From Prorocentrum cordatum (lineage: Eukaryota > Sar > Dinophyceae > Prorocentrales > Prorocentraceae), in NCBI GenBank assembly GCA_963575745.1, contig CAUYUJ010000842.1, positions 21,552-85,551 on the forward strand: 64,000 bases of DNA, read 5' to 3'. Shown here piece after piece: positions 31,586 through 40,380 of the stretch (its first letter is position 1; every line of letters starts with the position of its first letter). The notes under the pieces are model-generated. The model saw nothing but the letters and a program-made list of their open reading frames with translations, did no database searches and was not told the DNA's origin. Both the position numbers and the translations under genes were made by a program.

Positions 31586-31972
31586 ATGAGTTCCGACGCC
31601 CTGCTTGGAAACCGTAGTCTGCCGCCGAGCCTGCGCGGGCGTTGCGAGGAACTTCTGCATCGGGCATATTTCGGGCTGAGGCACTGGTGGGATCTGAGCA
31701 CCAACCAGGAGTACCTTCTTTCTAAGAAGCGCCGCTTGGCTTTCAAAGTATTCATCTTGCTCATCATTTCGAAGAAGAAAAAACTACACAAACATAAACT
31801 GTTGGCGCTCCTCGCGGATTTCTTGGATCCGCTCCTGGGCCCTCCAGCGGCGCCTCCGGCGCCCTCCCTGGCGCGGGGTCCAGCGCGAATCCAAGAAATC
31901 CGCGCGGAGCGCCAAAAGTTTATGTTTGTGTGGTTTTTCCTTCTTCGATCATCGTGGGCGGGGCTCTGGTAG
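31586..31972 (+). CDS. Short ORF downstream of an SL relic, probably a broken retrogene
   Basis: ATG at 31586 lies 148 bases after the SL relic. The first ~60 residues (SSDALLGNRSLPPSLRGRCE, then ELLHRAYFGLRHWWDLSTNQ) look like ordinary protein. From about 31771 the frame enters the foldback element, giving a low-complexity tail, so the original 3' part was replaced or displaced. I do not recognise the protein. It is most likely a retroposed, truncated copy of an expressed gene. Confidence 0.35.
   Translation: MSSDALLGNRSLPPSLRGRCEELLHRAYFGLRHWWDLSTNQEYLLSKKRRLAFKVFILLIISKKKKLHKHKLLALLADFLDPLLGPPAAPPAPSLARGPARIQEIRAERQKFMFVWFFLLRSSWAGLW
31771..31946. mobile_element. Foldback element, copy 2
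   Basis: The left arm (about 31771-31832) runs GAAGAAGAAAAAACTACACA, AACATAAACTGTTGGCGCTC and CGCGGATTTCTTGGAT. The right arm (about 31882-31946) is its reverse complement with about five mismatches. The loop is GC-rich. Copy 1 is at 16831. It inserts at or disrupts the SL-linked ORF. Confidence 0.85.
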
Positions 31973-32097
31973 ACCCGCGGCGGCTGCTGTCGTCGGCGCT
32001 GTCGGGCCCCCGCGGCGGCGTCGCGGCGTGGTACGCCGTCTGCACCAACTTTGTGGCGCCTGCAGGCCTTCTCGCCATTCCCTACCACTCCCGATGG

Positions 32098-33465
32098 TTA
32101 AGTCGGGCCTGTCCCTCTACAGGGGGAATCTTCAAAACTAGTCACAAAGATAGTATGTGGACGAATTTTGGATTATGTTTTGACTGTTGCTAAGGCCTTA
32201 CGGCTGTTGCCGCCGACCCTGAAGACGACGACGACGAATACGAGGAGGAGGAGGAGGAGGAGGAGGAGGAGGAGAAGGAGGGGGATTAAGGTGGAAGTGA
32301 GCAGAAGAAGGCGAAGGAGATGTTCCCCATGTGGGCCGAGGGAGTCGTAGCAGAGACAGACAGGGAGCCTTGTGGCCTGCGGCACTTCCCGCCACCGTGC
32401 TGGGGTTGTGGTTGAAAGGCCTCTTGGATGCCTCTTCGGGCCTGTTGGGGCCGCCCCTTTGGGGTCTCTTGGGGGCCTCTTCGGCCCCTTGAGGGGCTGT
32501 TGGGGCCTTCCAGGGGCTTCTCGGGCCGGGAAGCTTGAAATGTCAGTTCTCTTCTTGGGCCTGCTTGGGGCCCTCTGGGGGCATTCTTGGGCTGTCTTGA
32601 GGTTCTCTTGGGCCGTCTTGGGGCCCTCTTGGGCTGTCTCGGGACCTTCTTGGGGGCCTCTTGGGCAGTCTTGGGTTTCCTGGGGGCCTCTTGGGGGCCT
32701 CTTGGGCCCGAGCGCTCGAAGTGTCCGTTCGCGACCCCGTCAGGGCACTCCCTTGGAGCGCTCCTGGGGGTTGCTTGGGCCGTCCTGGAGGCGTCTTGAG
32801 CTGTCTTAGGCTGCTCTTGGGCATTTGTGGGACTCTCGTAGAGACCTCTAGGGCCGTCTCGAGGTGTTCTTGCAAGCCTCTTGGGCCAGTTTGGATCGTC
32901 GGGAAGCGGAAGAGGCCAGAAAGTTTGAATCGTTCCAAAACGCATAGGAAATCAATGGATGTTGCCTCATGGGGGCCGTCTTGGGAGTGATCCTGGATGC
33001 TTCTGGGAGCGTCTTGCACGCCTCTCGACCCGTCTGGAAGCTGTGAAGGCGTCTTGGACAGATCGTTCGGCGATTCGGGGCACTCTTGGACCTTCTTGGG
33101 GGCCTCTTAGGGCACTCTTGACGCGTCTTGGCGCTTATTTGGGCTCCGGGACGCCCGGGGGCGATGCGTATCTGACACCCCCCTGGGACTCCCCCCCCTC
33201 GGCGGGAGAGGGATCAAAGGGAAGGGGCTTCCCTTCGACTTAAGTACGACGTTGCTACGGTTTTCTCTAGCTGGCAGGCTTGAAGAGGAGGGCGCAGGGA
33301 AAGGGACGACGGAGACGCAGGGAAAAGAGGACAACGGATGCGTCGACTGAGCGCACGCCGACAGGGGATTCACACGCCGACAGGGTCGGCGGATTTTGGA
33401 GTATTTTTGGAGTAGTTTCGACTTTTCGTCCAAAATCCGCCCGTAGGGGGATACGCCCGACCTAA
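32098..33465 (+). mobile_element. Long TIR element, copy B (1368 bp)
   Basis: The left terminus is TTAA then GTCGGGCCTGTCCCTCTACA. The right terminus is CCGCCCGTAGGGGGATACGC then CCGACCTAA. Interior landmarks shared in order with copy A are TTACGGCTGTTGCCGCCGAC, a GGA tract, a GCGTATCTGACAC/GGGGCTTCCCTT segment and CGACAGGGTCGGCGG. Between them this copy holds a ~750-bp GGCCTCTTGGG satellite absent from copy A. No transposase is seen. Its right end lies only about 200 bp before the start of the PAS-like gene. Confidence 0.75.
32400..33150 (+). repeat. GGCCTCTTGGGG satellite inside the TIR element
   Basis: Degenerate units such as GGGGCCTCTTGGGCCGTCTT of the same family as 3270-4200, but without that region's ~280-bp higher-order unit. 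Confidence 0.8.
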
Positions 33466-33659
33466 CTCGATGGTTCGATATCTTCATATCTGTCTGGGCT
33501 TTAGCCGACCTCCAAGCGACTCATTCGAACAATCCTGAGTGGACCCTGGAGAGCGCGTACTGGCTGCATCTGGGAGGTTTGCACTCCCTCACAATCGTCC
33601 CGATCCTCGTCTTCGAACTCGTCAAGCTGAAACTGAGCAAGCCAGTGGTGATTAATGCC

Positions 33660-34916
33660 ATGGACAATGGTGTTCTAGGTGTCAATGGGTCTTTTGTTGG
33701 TATGTCGTTGTGCATCCTTACAGTGGCGTTCGTAGTTGAGTGGCAGCAGGCCGCTTGCTTTCATCGCCTGCGGAAGTCGAACGCTGTGACTCAGCTCTTG
33801 CTCGACCAAGCCACTAGTGGCCTTTGCACTCTGAGCCGAGAGGCTGGTATTATCAGAGGTCCCAGCAGTGCTTTCATGGACAATTGCGGCATGTTTGTTC
33901 ATGGTGCGACCATCTTCGACTTCGTAGATCCTGACGACTTTGCGAAGGTCCAGAGCCTCCTCGACAACCGAGACACCCTGTCTCCTCCCTGCGCCATCCT
34001 GTGCACGTTCTACAGGAGGCCCACTCTGGCGGGAGCGCCCGCGGCCCAGTTCGAGACCAAGCTCGTCCCCTACGCGGTCACCGAGAGCGAGGTGAGCGTG
34101 TGCCTGCTGAAGGTGGGCGAGGAGAGGCCCCTGGAGGCCCCCGCGGGACCTCGGCGGGGCGCCGAGGCCCGCGCCGCCGAGGCCGCGCACGAGCCCCGGG
34201 GCGGCGCCGCGCTCTCCCCCCGCTCGCAGGGGGCCCCGTCCGAGCACGGCACGGAGCGCGGCACGGAGCTGAGCTTCGCGATCTCCCGGACGACCACCAC
34301 GGCGCGGCGCCGCCCCCCGCGGACCAGGGCCGTGGCCGTGCAGACGAGCGCGGCCGAGCAGTCGGCTCGCCCAGCGCCGGAGCTCGGGGAGCTCGGGGAG
34401 CTGCAGGGGAGGCGCGCAGGCGCGCCGCCGAGCCGCCGCGAGTCCCGGAGGAGTCGGGTCCGGCTGGACACCTCGAGGTGCCAGGTGCCAGGGTTCGAGG
34501 AGACGCCGCGAGGGACGATGGTTATGCGCCTGGCTGACGCCATGGCGGGCATCAACGCCTGTGGACGAGGATGCTGCGAGGTCCACGTCGGCGCAGCCGC
34601 GGCGAGGCAGGCTCTGAAGGTAATCGAGCGGGGAATATGCGGGGATATTCTTTTCGGCAGCCGGCAGTGCCCGGATTGCCTCGCGTTGATGGACATCCCT
34701 GAGGGCAGGATGGATGACAGCGCGTTGCAAGAGTGCGAAACTTGTGGGAGCGAGATTCGTCTTCTGCAGCCACATGAGTCGACCTCCATAAGGTCGGCGC
34801 AAGTTGCCTCGGAGGAGGTGTCCCTGGCGCCCGAGGCGCGTGCGCCTTGTCCAGGTGCCTCCACGTCCAAGATCACAACAGACATGAGCGACGGGGGAGT
34901 GCTCGGCAGTTCGTAG
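33660..34916 (+). CDS. Membrane-anchored PAS-like protein with C-terminal zinc ribbon
   Basis: A single intact frame, 418 residues from the first ATG. The frame stays open upstream to 33447 with hydrophobic, protein-like sequence (SAYWLHLGGL, TIVPILVFELVKL), so the true protein may begin in an upstream exon. Residues about 12-28 form a membrane segment (FVGMSLCILTVAFVV). Residues about 44-154 read like a PAS fold: LLDQATSGLCTLS, then FDFVDPDDFAKVQSLL, CTFYRR, and FETKLVPYAV...VCLLKVGEE. Residues about 155-290 are Arg/Ala/Glu-rich and disordered. At the C terminus are CGRGCCEVHV and a C337-x2-C340...C359-x2-C362 zinc ribbon. I infer a membrane-tethered sensor or signalling protein; no catalytic domain is seen. 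The TIR element ends 195 bp upstream of this ATG. Confidence 0.65.
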   Translation: MDNGVLGVNGSFVGMSLCILTVAFVVEWQQAACFHRLRKSNAVTQLLLDQATSGLCTLSREAGIIRGPSSAFMDNCGMFVHGATIFDFVDPDDFAKVQSLLDNRDTLSPPCAILCTFYRRPTLAGAPAAQFETKLVPYAVTESEVSVCLLKVGEERPLEAPAGPRRGAEARAAEAAHEPRGGAALSPRSQGAPSEHGTERGTELSFAISRTTTTARRRPPRTRAVAVQTSAAEQSARPAPELGELGELQGRRAGAPPSRRESRRSRVRLDTSRCQVPGFEETPRGTMVMRLADAMAGINACGRGCCEVHVGAAAARQALKVIERGICGDILFGSRQCPDCLALMDIPEGRMDDSALQECETCGSEIRLLQPHESTSIRSAQVASEEVSLAPEARAPCPGASTSKITTDMSDGGVLGSS

Positions 34917-35057
34917 GAGTCCTCGCAGGAGTCTTGGCTGGAGTCCCAGTAGGTTCCTAGTAGGAGTCGTCGTGGAATATGAATAGATTCCGAGCAAAAA
35001 CAAATAGCTTGACGAAGGACCCAACCATATGCAGCTGCGAGTGCCGCGTTGTGGGTA

Positions 35058-35425
35058 CCGCTTTCGGTATAGCTCCCTATGGGGCCACGAAACGTGCGAG
35101 TGGTGCGCCGAAATCGGTGGCGCGGACGCATGTGGACACCACCACTGTGGCCTTCGGTGGAGCTCCCTATGGGGCCACGAAGCGTTGTCCTGGGTGGGGG
35201 AGACGCATGCGAACTGCGCCATTGGGACCTTCGCTGGAGCTCCTCATGGGGCCACGAAGCGCTGTCCTGGGTGGGGGGAGACGCATGCAAACGGCGCCAC
35301 TGGAGCCTTCTGTGGAGCTCCCTATGGGGCCATGAACCGCTGTCCTGGGTGGCGTTGACACATGCGGACCCTGCCACTGGAGCCTTCGATGGAGCTCCCT
35401 ATGGGGCCATATTGACCCATCGTCG
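35058..35425 (+). repeat. Five tandem 76-90-bp units
   Basis: The unit carries GGAGCTCCCTATGGGGCCA, CGAAGCGNTGTCCTGGGTGG and GACGCATGC(A/G)AAC. Copies are near 35068, 35158, 35237, 35315 and 35391. All three forward frames stay open over much of it, but no stop-bounded conserved protein is supported. Confidence 0.85.
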
Positions 35426-35565
35426 GGGGTGCGATTTGGCAGATCGGTGCCGTTTCGTCGAGGGTGACCCCTGGTATGTGCCGTGCGTACAAACATTTAA
35501 CTACCCTCATGTTTGCTCCAGGTGTTGCTCAGCAGGATCTGGTGCGCAAAGGACCTAGAGGACCT

Positions 35566-36045
35566 AGAGGAGGAGGAGGAGGAGGAGGAGGAGGAGGAGA
35601 GGAGGCGAGGAAAGAGGAGCAAGCCGCGAGAAAGGAAGAGGAGGAGGAGGAGGAAGAAGGATGCGGAGATGAGGAGAGAGGAGGACGAGGACAAGGACGA
35701 GGAGGAGGAGGAGGAGGAGGAGGAGGATGTGGATAGAGAGAAGGAGGAGAGGAGAGGGGGAAGGGAGGAGGAAGGAGGAGGAGGAGGAGAGGAGGAGGAG
35801 GAGGAGGAGGAGGAGGAGGAGAGGAGGAGGAGAGGAGGAGGTAGGGAGAGGAGAAAGAGGAGAGAGAGGAGGAGGAGGAGGAGGAGGAGGAGGAGGGAGG
35901 AGGGAGGAGGGAGGAGGGAGGAGGAGGAGGAGGAGGAAGAGGAGGAGGAGGAGCAGAAGGAGGAGGTGGAGGAGGAGGAGAAGGAGGAAGATGAGGAGGA
36001 GCAGGAGTTGGAGAAGGAGGAAGAGGAGGAGGAGGAGGTGGAGGA
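35566..36045 (+). repeat. (GGA)n microsatellite
   Basis: A long GGA tract with AAG and GAG variants. Confidence 0.95.
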
Positions 36046-36348
36046 ATAATAAAAATAAAACTAATAATAAGAATAAGCGACGAACAACACGAATGCTAAT
36101 ACTAAGAATAATAATACTACGGCGAATACTAATACAAGTGCTAATAATGAGCATCCGGATGCTAACAATAATACTGATACTACTACTACTGACACGAATA
36201 CGAATAATAACAATAACACTGACACCACTACGAATCGCAATAATAATAATACCAACAACACCAATACTCATAATATTAATACCAATACTCATAATAATAA
36301 TAATAACAATAATAATACTTAATAATGATGGTAATAATACTAATACTG

Positions 36349-36400
<52 letters not shown>
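36046..36400. repeat. Degenerate AAT/AAC/TAC trinucleotide tract
   Basis: The tract starts as (AATAAT)-rich sequence with TAC and CAC, becoming pure (TAC)n just before the assembly gap. Confidence 0.9.
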
Positions 36401-36500
36401 NNNNNNNNNNNNNNNNNNNNNNNNNNNNNNNNNNNNNNNNNNNNNNNNNNNNNNNNNNNNNNNNNNNNNNNNNNNNNNNNNNNNNNNNNNNNNNNNNNNN
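36401..36500. other. Assembly gap (100 N)
   Basis: Exactly 100 N between (TAC)n and the palindrome array. The true distance, and whether the two sides are contiguous, are unknown. Confidence 1.
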
Positions 36501-36599
36501 ACGCGATTGTTAGGCCCCGGAGGCCCCAGGGCAAATGCATTCGAGCGCGCGCCCGAGTCTGGATCTGGGGCGCGCCACCCTCGATCGGGCACGCGTAGA

Positions 36600-37655
36600 C
36601 GTGACGCGCAAATCCTGCGTGTCGCGTACACGTGACACGCAAAATCTGCGTGTCACACGGAGCGCGCCTGGGGCGGGACACGCAGAATCAGGGGGGCGGA
36701 CACGCAAAATATTGTGTCGCACGCCGGGGGTCCGGGGGCCGGGGTAGGGACACGCAGAATCTGCGTGTCACGCGGGCCCCAGCAGGGGGGCGGTCACGCA
36801 AAATCTGCGTGTCGCACGCCAGGGGTCCTGGGGGCAGGGGTCACGCAGAATCTGCGTGTCATGCGGGCCCAAAATCTGCTTGTCGCGCGCCGGGGGTCTG
36901 GGGGCCAGGGTGGGGACACGCAGAATCTGCGTGTCACGCGGGCCCCGCCAGGGGGGCGGACACGCAAAATCTGCGCGTGGCACGCCGGGGGTCCCGGAGG
37001 CCGGGGTGGGGACACGCGGAATCCGCGTGTCACGCGGGCCCCACCAGGGGGGCGGACACGCAAATCTGCGTGTCGCGCGCCGGGTGTCCCGGGGGCCGGG
37101 GTCGGGACACGCAGAATCTGCGTGTCACGCGGGCCCCAGCAGGGGGGCGGTCACGCAAAATCTGCGTTTCGCACGCCAGGGGTCCTGGGGGCTGGGGTAG
37201 GGACACGTAGAATCTGCGTGTCACACGGGCCCCGCCAGGGGGGCGGACACGCAAAATCTGCGCGTGGCACACCGGGAGTCCCGGAGGCTGGGGTGGGGAC
37301 ACGCGGAATCCGCGTGTCACGCGGGCCCCACCAGTGGGGCGGACACGCAAAATCTGCGTGTCGCGCGCCGGGTGTCCCGGGGGCCGGGGTCGTGACACGC
37401 AGAATCTGCGTGTCACTCCTCGGCAATCCTCGGCACTCCTCGGCACTCCTCGGGGTGCATTCCTCGGCACTCCTCGGCACTCCTCGGCGCTCCTGGCCGC
37501 GTGACACGCAGAATTTGCGTGTCACGGAGGCGTTCGCGTCTGCGCGACACGCGAAGCCTGCGTGTCAGTCACTCGGCGGCCCTGAGGCTTCAGACTGACG
37601 TGACACGCAGGATTTGCGTGTCACGTCTACGCGACACGCAAATCCTGCGTGTCAC
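36600..37655. repeat. Array of ~20 short palindromes with ~96-bp period and 287-bp higher order
   Basis: The core is GACACGCAGA, one base, TCTGCGTGTC: perfect 10-bp arms around a single A. Copies lie near 36602, 36633, 36749, 36793, 36841, 36915, 36960, 37011, 37055, 37106, 37150, 37202, 37245, 37298, 37341, 37394, 37502, 37553, 37602 and 37632. From 36915 to 37394 the full-length palindromes recur every 95-96 bp, alternating with a CACGCAAAATCTGCGTGTC form. Intervening GC-rich sequence is CGCGGGCCCC, CCAGGGGGGCGG and CGCCGGGGGTCCCGGGGGCC. Copies at 37011 and 37298 have GCGGA/TCCGC, a paired double change, 287 bp apart. At 37415-37495 CACTCCTCGG units replace the pattern. Frames across it are repeat translations. 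Confidence 0.9.
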
Positions 37656-37739
37656 GTCACACGGAACGCGCTCGGGGCAATGAGTTCGGCAAACAGTGCA
37701 GTCAAAACAAGGCATAGCAATGCATCGCAATGTCAAGCA

Positions 37740-37970
37740 ATGACGGCCCAGACGGCGGGCGGCAGCGAGGCGGCGGCGGGGCCGCGACGGCGACAACGTA
37801 GCCGCCAGACCGCCACGCATGCCCAGGCGACGGGCGGCGACGAGGCGGCGACGGGGCGGCGGCGGGGAGCCGACGGGGACAACGCAGGCGCCAGACCGCC
37901 TCACAGGCCCAGGCGACGCACGGCGACGACGCGGCGACGGGGCGGCGACGGCGACAACATAACCGCGAGA
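37740..37970 (+). repeat. GCGGCGACGG GC-rich degenerate repeat
   Basis: Loosely repeated GGCGACGGGGCGGC, CGACGGCGACAAC and CAGACCGCC(A/T)CACANGCCCA motifs, roughly two to three copies of ~70 bp. Confidence 0.7.
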
Positions 37971-38049
37971 ACGCCACAAGGGCCCACTTCCATAGAACAG
38001 AAATTGGAACCCCTAAGTGCAAGTAGGCAGTGCTTGGGAAGTAATGATA

Positions 38050-38412
38050 ACGAGTGGAGGAGGAGGAGCAGCAGAAGGAGGAGGAGCAGGATGAGGAAAA
38101 TGAGGAGGAGGAGGAGAAGGACGAGGAGGATGAGGAGAAAATAAGGAGGAGGAAGAGGAGAAGGAGGAGGAGGAGAAGGAGGAAGAGGATGAAGAAGAGG
38201 AGGGGTACGAGGAGGAGAAGGAGGAGGAGGAGGAGGAGCCGGAGGAGGAGGAGGATGATGATGAGGAGGAGGAGGAGGAGACGCAGACGGAGGAGGAGGA
38301 GGAACAGGAGGAGGAAGAAGGGGAGGTGGAGGAGGAGGAAGAGGAGGAGGAAGAGGAGGGCGAAGGAGGAGGTGAGGATAAGGGGGAGGAGGAGGAGCAG
38401 GAGAAGGAGGAA

Positions 38413-38447
<35 letters not shown>

Positions 38448-38465
38448 CATCGGACGACGTGTGAC

Positions 38466-38513
<48 letters not shown>

Positions 38514-38515
38514 AG

Positions 38516-38567
<52 letters not shown>

Positions 38568-38626
38568 TTACTACGACTACTTCGACGACGACTACTACTA
38601 CTACTACTACCACTACTACTAGACTA

Positions 38627-38663
<37 letters not shown>

Positions 38664-38705
38664 CGCTACTACTACGACTACTACTACGACTACTACTATT
38701 ATTAT

Positions 38706-38744
<39 letters not shown>

Positions 38745-38788
38745 ATACCACTAACCTCTAACTACTAACTACTAACTACAAGATAGTA

Positions 38789-38873
<85 letters not shown>

Positions 38874-39037
38874 CTACTACTACTACTACTACTACTACTT
38901 ACTACTTACTACTTACTACTACTATTATTACTACTATCTACTAACTAGAAACTACTTAAGCTACGAGCTACGAAACTACTACTACTACTACTACTACTAC
39001 TACACTACCACAACTACTACTACTACTACTACTACTA

Positions 39038-39079
<42 letters not shown>

Positions 39080-39245
39080 CTACTACTACTACTACTACTA
39101 GTACTACTACTACTGCTACTACTACTAATACTATTACTAGTAATAATACTACTACTAATGTTACTACTACTAATAATAATGATACTACTAATAATACTAG
39201 TAGTCATAATGCTAATAGGTAATACTGCTATCACACAGAGTGCTA
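38050..39245. repeat. Trinucleotide tract changing GGA to GAC to TAC/ACT
   Basis: (GGA)n to about 38412, (GAC)n at 38413-38513, then (TAC)n/(ACT)n to about 39210 with AAT variants. The phase is kept at the GAC to TAC switch near 38513-38521. Poly-Glu, Asp, Tyr, Ser or Val frames are translations of these. Confidence 0.95.
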
Positions 39246-39324
39246 ACACATATACTAATGCTAATACTAAAACGAATAATGCTACTAGTACTAATACTAC
39301 TTATGAGAAGAAGGAGAAAGGGGA

Positions 39325-39346
39325 GTATGAGGAGGAGGAGGAGGAG

Positions 39347-39381
<35 letters not shown>

Positions 39382-39590
39382 GGAGGAGGAGGAAGAGGAG
39401 GAGGCGGCAGAGGAGGAGGAGGTGGCGGGGAGAAGGAGAAGAGGAGGAGGAGGAGGAGGAGGAGGAGGAGGAGGAGGAGGAGGAGGAGGAGGAGGAGGAG
39501 GAGGAGGAGAGAGAGGAGGAGGAGGCGGAGGAGGAGGAGCAGGAGGAGAAATTGGAGAAGGAGGACGAGGAGGAGGAGGACGAGGACCAG
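39325..39590 (+). repeat. (GGA)n microsatellite
   Basis: A GGA tract directly before the second copy of the dispersed block, as in copy 1. Confidence 0.95.
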
Positions 39591-40265
39591 TGCAAACTCA
39601 GAACTCATTAACGATGTTTGAATACACCCTCCCTCCTTCCAAGCTCCCTCCTCATATACCACTACACGGGTTCACTCCCACTGATGGAAGTGCCCCGTTG
39701 GGAAATATCCGGGTGAAAAACCATGACGGGTGCGAAAATACCATTTTCAGGATTTCAGCGCAACGAATTAACATGACTGCTTTGTCTTGACGATCCAGAA
39801 CTGTGTCAGAACACCAGTCCTTGGACTGCAACAGCGCGAATCAACGAAACTGTTGCGCACTGACAGTCCTGAATCGTTCGAAAACAGCATTTCTGGAATG
39901 TTAACCGTGGGAGTCCGCGAAACTATTGTAAACTTTAAAAACGAATGTGCTCGGCGCTAGGGCGAGAGCCGCGTTTTGACAAGGAACCGCCCTCAATCCG
40001 TGCAACCCTTTCAAATTTCTCGAACGAATGTGCTCGGCGCTACGGCGAGAACGCGAGAACCACGTTGTGGAAACGAACCGCGCTCCAGTCATGAAGCCCT
40101 GGTCGTTTTTATAGCGAATGTGCGCGGCGCTGAGGCGATCATTTTGAAATCGAGCCGCCCTCAATCCATGAAGCTCTTGCAGTTTCGTACAAAACAGTGT
40201 GCGCGGCCCTTAGGCGAGAGCCACATTTTGAAAAAACGAGCTGCCCTCGATTCGTGAAGCTCTTG
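39585..40265 (+). repeat. Dispersed block, copy 2, ending in four ~82-bp tandem units
   Basis: The same order of landmarks as 350-1012. The tandem units begin at about 39937, 40021, 40111 and 40189. The last ends GTGAAGCTCTTG at 40254-40265, exactly where the SL relic begins. Confidence 0.85.
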
Positions 40266-40287
40266 TCCGCATCCATCTTGGCTCGAG
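40266..40287 (+). other. Decayed spliced-leader relic in the 5' UTR
   Basis: TCCGCATCCATCTTGGCTCG and the next two bases match the 22-nt SL at 18 positions, in register. It lies 93 bp before the ATG of the downstream gene and exactly at the edge of the 82-bp repeat, as expected for an integrated trans-spliced cDNA. Confidence 0.65.
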
Positions 40288-40380
40288 CCGCTTGCCCGCC
40301 AGGGCCCGGGTTGCTCGGATCGCCCTCGCCGGAGCAGGGGCTCCCCGCGGCGCCCTGGCCCCGCTGCGGCCGCGGCGGCC

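Noticed and set aside
33579-33659. TTG start for the PAS-like gene
   Set aside because: Non-ATG initiation is not expected. The first ATG is at 33660, and upstream open sequence is better explained by an upstream exon or 5' truncation.
35564-36635. Long Leu/Val-rich or Glu/Arg-rich frames crossing the assembly gap
   Set aside because: They consist of GGA and AAT/TAC repeat translation plus unknown residues across N.
36600-37655. CRISPR-like array of spaced palindromic repeats
   Set aside because: The intervening sequences are themselves repeats with a 96/287-bp period rather than unique spacers, the setting is eukaryotic, and no cas-like gene is present.
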